Made by a program: the position numbers and the translations under genes. Of a DNA stretch of 64,000 nt, positions 60,036 to 64,000 are shown one piece after another. The stretch is from Desulfobacteraceae bacterium (GTDB taxonomy: Bacteria > Desulfobacterota > Desulfobacteria > Desulfobacterales > JAABSP01). Each line of letters begins with the position of its first letter. Within the stretch, counting starts at the first letter, position 1. Location: positions 1-64,000 of the forward strand of contig JAABSP010000023.1 of assembly GCA_011390345.1 (NCBI GenBank), in the 5' to 3' direction. The notes under the pieces were generated by a model. That model was not told where the DNA came from. It saw only the letters and a list, made by a program, of their open reading frames with translations, and did no database searches.

Positions 60036-61718
60036 CTATTGTTCCCGCAGCCCAGCCACCGCCTGAAGCAGCCCGATCGCATCGGCCAGGTCCCATACCC
60101 CGTCTCCGGTATAATCGCCGTTTTCCCCAAGGCAATCTCCCGGCGTCTCTCCGCTGCCCACAAGAAGCTTCAGTGTGGCAAGGGCATCATGAAGATCAAT
60201 CGTTAATGAACAGTTGAAGTCGCCGTTGGGATAGGTCAGGCTTCCCCAGACCGAAAAGAAGACATCCTGGTCAAGAGCCTTTTCTCCGTCCACAGGATTG
60301 ACGGTGATGATGCTTCCCCCGGTCTCTCCGATGATTGCCCGCATATCTCCCAGTGATGCCATTGCGGTGATGGTCGATGCTCCGGCATCGGCAGCTCCGG
60401 TCCATGATGCCACACGGGTGCGTTCATCGAAATCGGAATTGACGCAGATATAGGCGTTCTCATTGTCAACGCGAGCGCCGATGGGGCTGCTGTTCAACAT
60501 CAGTTGATCCCGCAGCGGCATCTCCTTTTCCGATTGTCCCCCGATGCAGAGGCCGCCGTCACTGTTGACGGAAAGGGCTTCGATGGCAAAACTTCTGGCC
60601 TGATTGACGCCGGCTGAGCTGAACTGGAACTGACCCTTGACGACTGCGCCGGTCTCTGGGTTCATCTTTGCAAAGTATGCGATCTTTCCGCTGCCGAATC
60701 CCGCGCCGTTGTTCCAGCGGTCGATAACGATGTTGTTCGTCTGTGTTGACAGATAGTCAAGGGAATCCTTGGTAAAGAGATTGTTGCCGCCGTCTGTGTT
60801 GCCGACGAAGTAGAGAAAGCCGTCTTTATAGATGACCCGCTTGCCCCGGGCGTCGGCCGTCAGGTTTTCGTTTTCCGCACCGGAGCACCATAGTGTGTAT
60901 GCCTTCCATCTCTGGGTTCCGAAATCGTCTCCTGCAGTATAGCTGTAGGCCATGAGAAACGATGACTGGTATTGGCTGCACCGCTGGGCTTTGCCGGTGA
61001 CGAAGATGAGTTGATGATCCGCATCGATGGCGATATCCTCCCAGGTTTCATTGTAGGTTCCGCCGCCGATTTCCGTCGGGGGAATCTGGAATGATCCGGC
61101 TTCAATGGGGGTTCCCTCCGCGTCAAAGAGATGAACCGTTCCGATGTTGTCATTGCTGTCGTTGCGGATGTTTCCCATAATCGCGATTTCCCCGTTTTCG
61201 GCAACGGCAACGCGTCTGCCCGAGCTGTAGATAGCGGAAACATCGACCCGCCCGATATCCGCGCCGCTCTTCTCCCAGATGATCTCTCTGCCGTCCGAAT
61301 TGAGCAAAACCAGCCCAAACGGGCCGTAGGCAAGAATGCCGTCGGTTCCTGGCATCAGCGCCATGTCATCCACCGAATCACCGAGGCGGGTGACGGAGGA
61401 GAGCGTTTTGCCACCGTCGGCCAGACGGAGTAGGGCTCCCTGGGCATCGGCTTCGGCCCCCATCAGCAGGTGTGTGCTCCCTCCCTGAGGAAGCCCTGTG
61501 AACTTCCCTGCGATCACAACCGTTCCATGCTTTTGAATGGCAACCGCATTGCCAAGGTCCTCGCCGTCCCCGCCCATATAGCCGGCAGCGGTGATCTGCG
61601 TATCGGTTTCCGCTGCCAGAGATCTTTCGGGGTAAAGGAAAATCATCATAAGCAGAAAGGGCAGGGCAAGCAGAATCATCGGACACTTTACGGATCTTGT
61701 ATCGTTATTTCGGTTCAT
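60036..61718 (-). CDS. Secreted dockerin protein with beta-propeller-like repeats
   Basis: A protein of 560 residues. It has a signal peptide (about 1-36, ending LAAET), then about 430 residues of beta-rich sequence with propeller-like blades (AVAIQKHGTVVIAGKF, GLVLLNSDGREIIW, EDIAIDADHQLIFVTGKA), and a C-terminal dockerin (about 495-560) with two EF-like repeats, NGDFNCSLTIDLHDALATL and NGDYTGDGVWDLADAIGLL. Dockerins bind cohesins; one is encoded at 23666-24268. The start at 61718 follows GAGG by 5 nt. The propeller ligand is unknown. It resembles secreted SBBP-repeat proteins. Confidence 0.8.
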   Translation of the reverse strand: MNRNNDTRSVKCPMILLALPFLLMMIFLYPERSLAAETDTQITAAGYMGGDGEDLGNAVAIQKHGTVVIAGKFTGLPQGGSTHLLMGAEADAQGALLRLADGGKTLSSVTRLGDSVDDMALMPGTDGILAYGPFGLVLLNSDGREIIWEKSGADIGRVDVSAIYSSGRRVAVAENGEIAIMGNIRNDSNDNIGTVHLFDAEGTPIEAGSFQIPPTEIGGGTYNETWEDIAIDADHQLIFVTGKAQRCSQYQSSFLMAYSYTAGDDFGTQRWKAYTLWCSGAENENLTADARGKRVIYKDGFLYFVGNTDGGNNLFTKDSLDYLSTQTNNIVIDRWNNGAGFGSGKIAYFAKMNPETGAVVKGQFQFSSAGVNQARSFAIEALSVNSDGGLCIGGQSEKEMPLRDQLMLNSSPIGARVDNENAYICVNSDFDERTRVASWTGAADAGASTITAMASLGDMRAIIGETGGSIITVNPVDGEKALDQDVFFSVWGSLTYPNGDFNCSLTIDLHDALATLKLLVGSGETPGDCLGENGDYTGDGVWDLADAIGLLQAVAGLREQ

Positions 61719-61888
61719 GATAACCTCATTTCGGTTGTTTTCATCCCCATCGATCGCTTTCACATCTATTAAAACCTTACCTCATATCGGCTACCGGGTC
61801 AATGTGAAGAGGAAATGGCCGGTCTGATCCCTGGCTGAAAAAAAATTCAAACTGCCTCTTGACAACCCCCGCATGAATGGATTAATAT

Positions 61889-62587
61889 TTGTCGTACCAT
61901 TGAGGCGGAAAAGACAGTTAAAAGCCTCTTTTGTGGATCTTTGACTCATAAATATCGTACCAATCGACCAGAGCCGAGGAGCGGAGAGGATGAAAAGTCA
62001 AAATATCCTGCCGGTAGAAGAGATGGTTGCTCATGAAGAGTTCACGGATAGAGTGGAAATCCTGCGGGAGCTTACGGAACGGAAAAACCTTTGGCAGCAG
62101 GGATGCCATCGACCACCTGATCCGCTATGAAATCCGGCACGGAAAGATATTCGGCTTCTGGCAGACCCATTTCCAGGACAACCGGAAACAGATCAACTCG
62201 GAAGGTGACGAAGCCACAGGAAAGAAGATCATCTACTGTTTCACCCGCTACAACAAACGCCCCGTGGAGATCGGCGAGATCGCACAATCCCTGAAGATCC
62301 CCAAAAAGGTGGTGGAGGAGAAGATCGAAAAGCTCTATCTGGCCGATCTGGTCTGGCGGACCGAGGGCCGGTATTATGCCTTCAACGACATCTGCCTGAT
62401 GCGCTTCATCAAATTCGTCTATGCCAAAGATGTGGAAGATGTAGAAGAGATCGACCTGAGCGGGCAGAACCTTTTATGAGGGAATCAGCGCCATTTTCCG
62501 GGCTTTCCGCGGCAATTACAATATTCCCCTGTTTCAGAATTCCTGAACGGGTCCGGAAGCAGATAAAAACAAAATATCGTACCAATC
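61889..62587. promoter_or_regulatory. Three copies of a putative GntR/FadR-type operator
   Basis: The motif TCGTACCAWT occurs three times: 61892-61901 (TTGTCGTACCATTG context), 61955-61964 and 62577-62586 (both ATATCGTACCAATC). Read on the other strand it is ATTGGTACGA, close to the TTGGT-ACCAA half sites of FadR-group regulators. The last copy is 18 nt before the GntR gene; the first two precede the ATPase remnant. Autoregulation is likely. Confidence 0.55.
61990..62479 (+). pseudogene. AAA ATPase (archaeal-type/DUF234-like) with internal deletion
   Basis: The frame from ATG 61990 gives the usual N-terminus (MKSQNILPVEEMVAHEEFTD, then RVEILRELTE). It then switches frame near 62090 and continues with the C-terminal helix-turn-helix part (KKIIYCFTRYNKRPVEIGEI, YAFNDICLMRFIKFVY). 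Walker A and B motifs are missing. A deletion of most of the ATPase domain explains this. Confidence 0.65.
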
Positions 62588-62604
62588 AAGCTGAAAGGTC
62601 AAAC

Positions 62605-63375
62605 ATGGCGGATACATTGCATTTTTTACCGGCCAAGATGGGAAGGGCCGGGGAGGACGTGGCCCTGCAGCTCGAAGCGGCCATCATCGACGGACGGATT
62701 CTTCCCGGCCAGAGCCTGCCCAGCGAGCGGGATCTCCAGGCGGAGTTCAAGACGGGACGGGGGGTGATCCGGGAGGCGATGCGGGCTCTGCAGCAGAAGG
62801 GGCTCATCGAGATCCGGAAAGGGGCCAAGGGCGGTGCATTCGTCAAGCAGGTGGAGGTGGCAAAGGCCAGCGAATCCCTTGCGCTCTTTTTAAAACAGCA
62901 GAATGTCGATCCGGATTATCTGGTGGAATTCCGGGAGAGCATGGACCGCACCATCACTATTCTGGCCGTTGCCCGGGGCGATGGAAAGGAGAAGCGGAAG
63001 CTGGAGAAGGAGGCGTTGAAGCTCGCGGCGCTGATTGAAGAGGATGTACCGGATATGGAGCGGCTGGTGGAGATGGACCGGAACCTCAATATCCGGCTGG
63101 CGCAGATGAGCGGCAATCCCATCTTCGAATGGCTGATGCGGGCCGTTCAGCTCGGGTTCAGCTCCCACGACCATGCCCTCTACGAGGACCCGGAATATCG
63201 AAGGGAGACCGTGGCCAACTGGCTGGAGACAACCCGGCAGATCGCGGCTGATGAGCCCATGAAGGCGCTCTCCTCCATCGGACGACATTATATATTGCTG
63301 CGGAACCGGCTGGCGGAAAAGGGGGGAGATGTTTCCGTGGAAAAGGCCGGAGATGTTCCCAGGGCCAACGGCTGA
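62605..63375 (+). CDS. FadR-subfamily GntR transcriptional regulator
   Basis: A 256-residue protein. The winged helix at about 15-75 has LEAAIIDGRILPGQSLPSER and GVIREAMRALQQKGLIEIRK. The all-helical FCD ligand domain covers about 95-240 (EFRESMDRTITILA, MDRNLNIRLAQMSGNPIFEW). FCD regulators bind organic acids or fatty-acid-related ligands. A TATCGTACCAAT site just upstream suggests autoregulation. It is followed by a terminator and a GMC oxidoreductase, the likely target. ATG 62605 is chosen because the earlier frame (from 62476) covers the operator. Confidence 0.88.
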   Translation: MADTLHFLPAKMGRAGEDVALQLEAAIIDGRILPGQSLPSERDLQAEFKTGRGVIREAMRALQQKGLIEIRKGAKGGAFVKQVEVAKASESLALFLKQQNVDPDYLVEFRESMDRTITILAVARGDGKEKRKLEKEALKLAALIEEDVPDMERLVEMDRNLNIRLAQMSGNPIFEWLMRAVQLGFSSHDHALYEDPEYRRETVANWLETTRQIAADEPMKALSSIGRHYILLRNRLAEKGGDVSVEKAGDVPRANG

Positions 63376-63399
63376 AGGGCGTGAAAAATAAGTTTTCAA

Positions 63400-63432
63400 C
63401 TGCAGGATTCTGATCCTGCAGCCATTTTTTTT
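63400..63432 (+). terminator. Terminator after the GntR gene
   Basis: CTGCAGGAT pairs with ATCCTGCAG across a 4-nt loop (63400-63421), followed closely by a run of eight T. Confidence 0.85.
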
Positions 63433-63462
63433 GAACGAAAGAGGAGAAGGAGGTATCGCAAC

Positions 63463-64000
63463 ATGACCCGGACAAATTATGACTACATCATCGTGGGCGG
63501 CGGATCGGCCGGCAGTGTGCTGGCCAACCGCCTGAGCGCAGATCCTGAAAACAAGGTGCTGGTGCTGGAGGCCGGACGGCCCGACTATAAGCTCGATTTC
63601 CGGATTCATATGCCGGCCGCGCTCACCTATCCCCTCTCCAACCGTTTCTACAACTGGTGGTACGAGTCGGAGCCGGAGCCTTACATGAATGACCGGCGGA
63701 TCTATCAGCCCCGGGGCAAGGTGCTGGGGGGATCGAGCTGCATCAACGGGATGATCTATATCCGGGGAAATCCCCTGGACTATGAGAAATGGTCGCAGAA
63801 TGAGGGGCTGGAGGACTGGGATTATGCCCATTGTCTGCCCTACTTCATGCGCTTCGAGAACCGGCTGAACGGGGGGGATGAGAATCACGGAACCGACGGC
63901 CCCCTCTATCTGACCACGCCGGAGTGCGACAATCCGCTCTTCGATGCCTTCTTCAAGGCTGTGCAGGAGGCGGGCTATCCGCTCACCAACAATATCAACG
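63463..64000 (+). CDS. betA: GMC-family oxidoreductase (choline dehydrogenase-like), 5' part
   Basis: The first 179 codons are present and the gene runs off the window. The FAD-binding opening YDYIIVGGGSAGSVLANRL and the GMC signature GKVLGGSSCINGMIYIRGN near residue 85 are clear. The choline dehydrogenase type is the closest match (NWWYESEPEPYMNDRRIYQPRG-like region), but other alcohol dehydrogenases of this family cannot be excluded. AAGGAGG lies 8 nt before ATG. The GntR regulator encoded upstream may control it. Confidence 0.85.
   Translation, partial: MTRTNYDYIIVGGGSAGSVLANRLSADPENKVLVLEAGRPDYKLDFRIHMPAALTYPLSNRFYNWWYESEPEPYMNDRRIYQPRGKVLGGSSCINGMIYIRGNPLDYEKWSQNEGLEDWDYAHCLPYFMRFENRLNGGDENHGTDGPLYLTTPECDNPLFDAFFKAVQEAGYPLTNNIN

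Noticed and set aside
1-64000. tRNA or rRNA genes
   Set aside because: Reading both strands I found no convincing T-loop/acceptor pairing or rRNA core sequence; a covariance scan would settle this.

Overview
The window reads as chromosomal DNA from an anaerobic, GC-rich Gram-negative bacterium, most likely a sulfate reducer of the Desulfobacterota (class Desulfobacteria). The grounds are a molybdopterin oxidoreductase/ferredoxin/HdrC-like cluster, a periplasmic-type CbiK, a DUF3450-type TonB system, an FmdE protein, an archaeal-type Thi4, a selenocysteine-containing DsrE protein, remnants of a cytoplasmic Ni-hydrogenase, and a TamB/Omp85 outer-membrane system. The genus cannot be fixed from the sequence alone.

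Layout. 1-2410 (minus): redox cluster. 2.7-6.7 kb: complete TonB energiser operon (DUF3450, ExbB-TtpC, ExbB, ExbD, TonB) behind a promoter and a terminator-like leader RNA. 7-8.4 kb: thiC disrupted by a tandem duplication. 8.4-12.6 kb: accessory zone (transposase remnant, toxin-antitoxin genes, unknown ORFs, two Uma2 nucleases). 12.7-22.7 kb: metal/tetrapyrrole island (cobalamin riboswitch, cbiK, double-cubane-type reductase with its ATPase activator, BtuCDF-type importer, TonB receptor, FmdE). 22.9-24.3 kb: ankyrin lipoprotein and cohesin protein. 24.5-32.3 kb: TamB and a seven-POTRA Omp85 protein. 32.3-36.2 kb: MITE-split antitoxin, PIN-type genes, AzlCD and gene fragments. 36.3-46.3 kb: signalling genes, glycogen synthase, a DNA methyltransferase and a fused hydrogenase remnant. 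46.5-53.6 kb: two antitoxin/PIN pairs, the DsrE selenoprotein, TrmO, Cfa, an HPF-cold-shock fusion, ThiE and Thi4. 53.7-64 kb: hybrid kinase, chemoreceptor, dockerin protein, an ATPase remnant, a GntR regulator and the start of a GMC oxidoreductase.

How the parts fit. The TonB operon would energise the TonB receptor, and the binding protein and BtuCD-type ABC transporter would finish import. CbiK, the double-cubane reductase and FmdE lie beside them, so the island looks dedicated to a cobalt, iron or tetrapyrrole ligand. The TonB operon and the importer share a leader motif (AAGCCAYGAAGGCTTT, then a terminator) that can fold in two mutually exclusive ways; it is the best candidate here for an undescribed regulatory RNA.

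A second theme is genome decay and exact tandem duplication. Perfect duplications of 8 to 96 bp sit in thiC (twice), the Omp85 gene, cfa, a nuclease-like gene and two intergenic gaps, and two of them break reading frames. Several genes (hydrogenase, CheR-PAS, hybrid kinase, molybdate transporter, two ATPases) look like deletion products. Whether these are real mutations or assembly artefacts has to be checked on reads.
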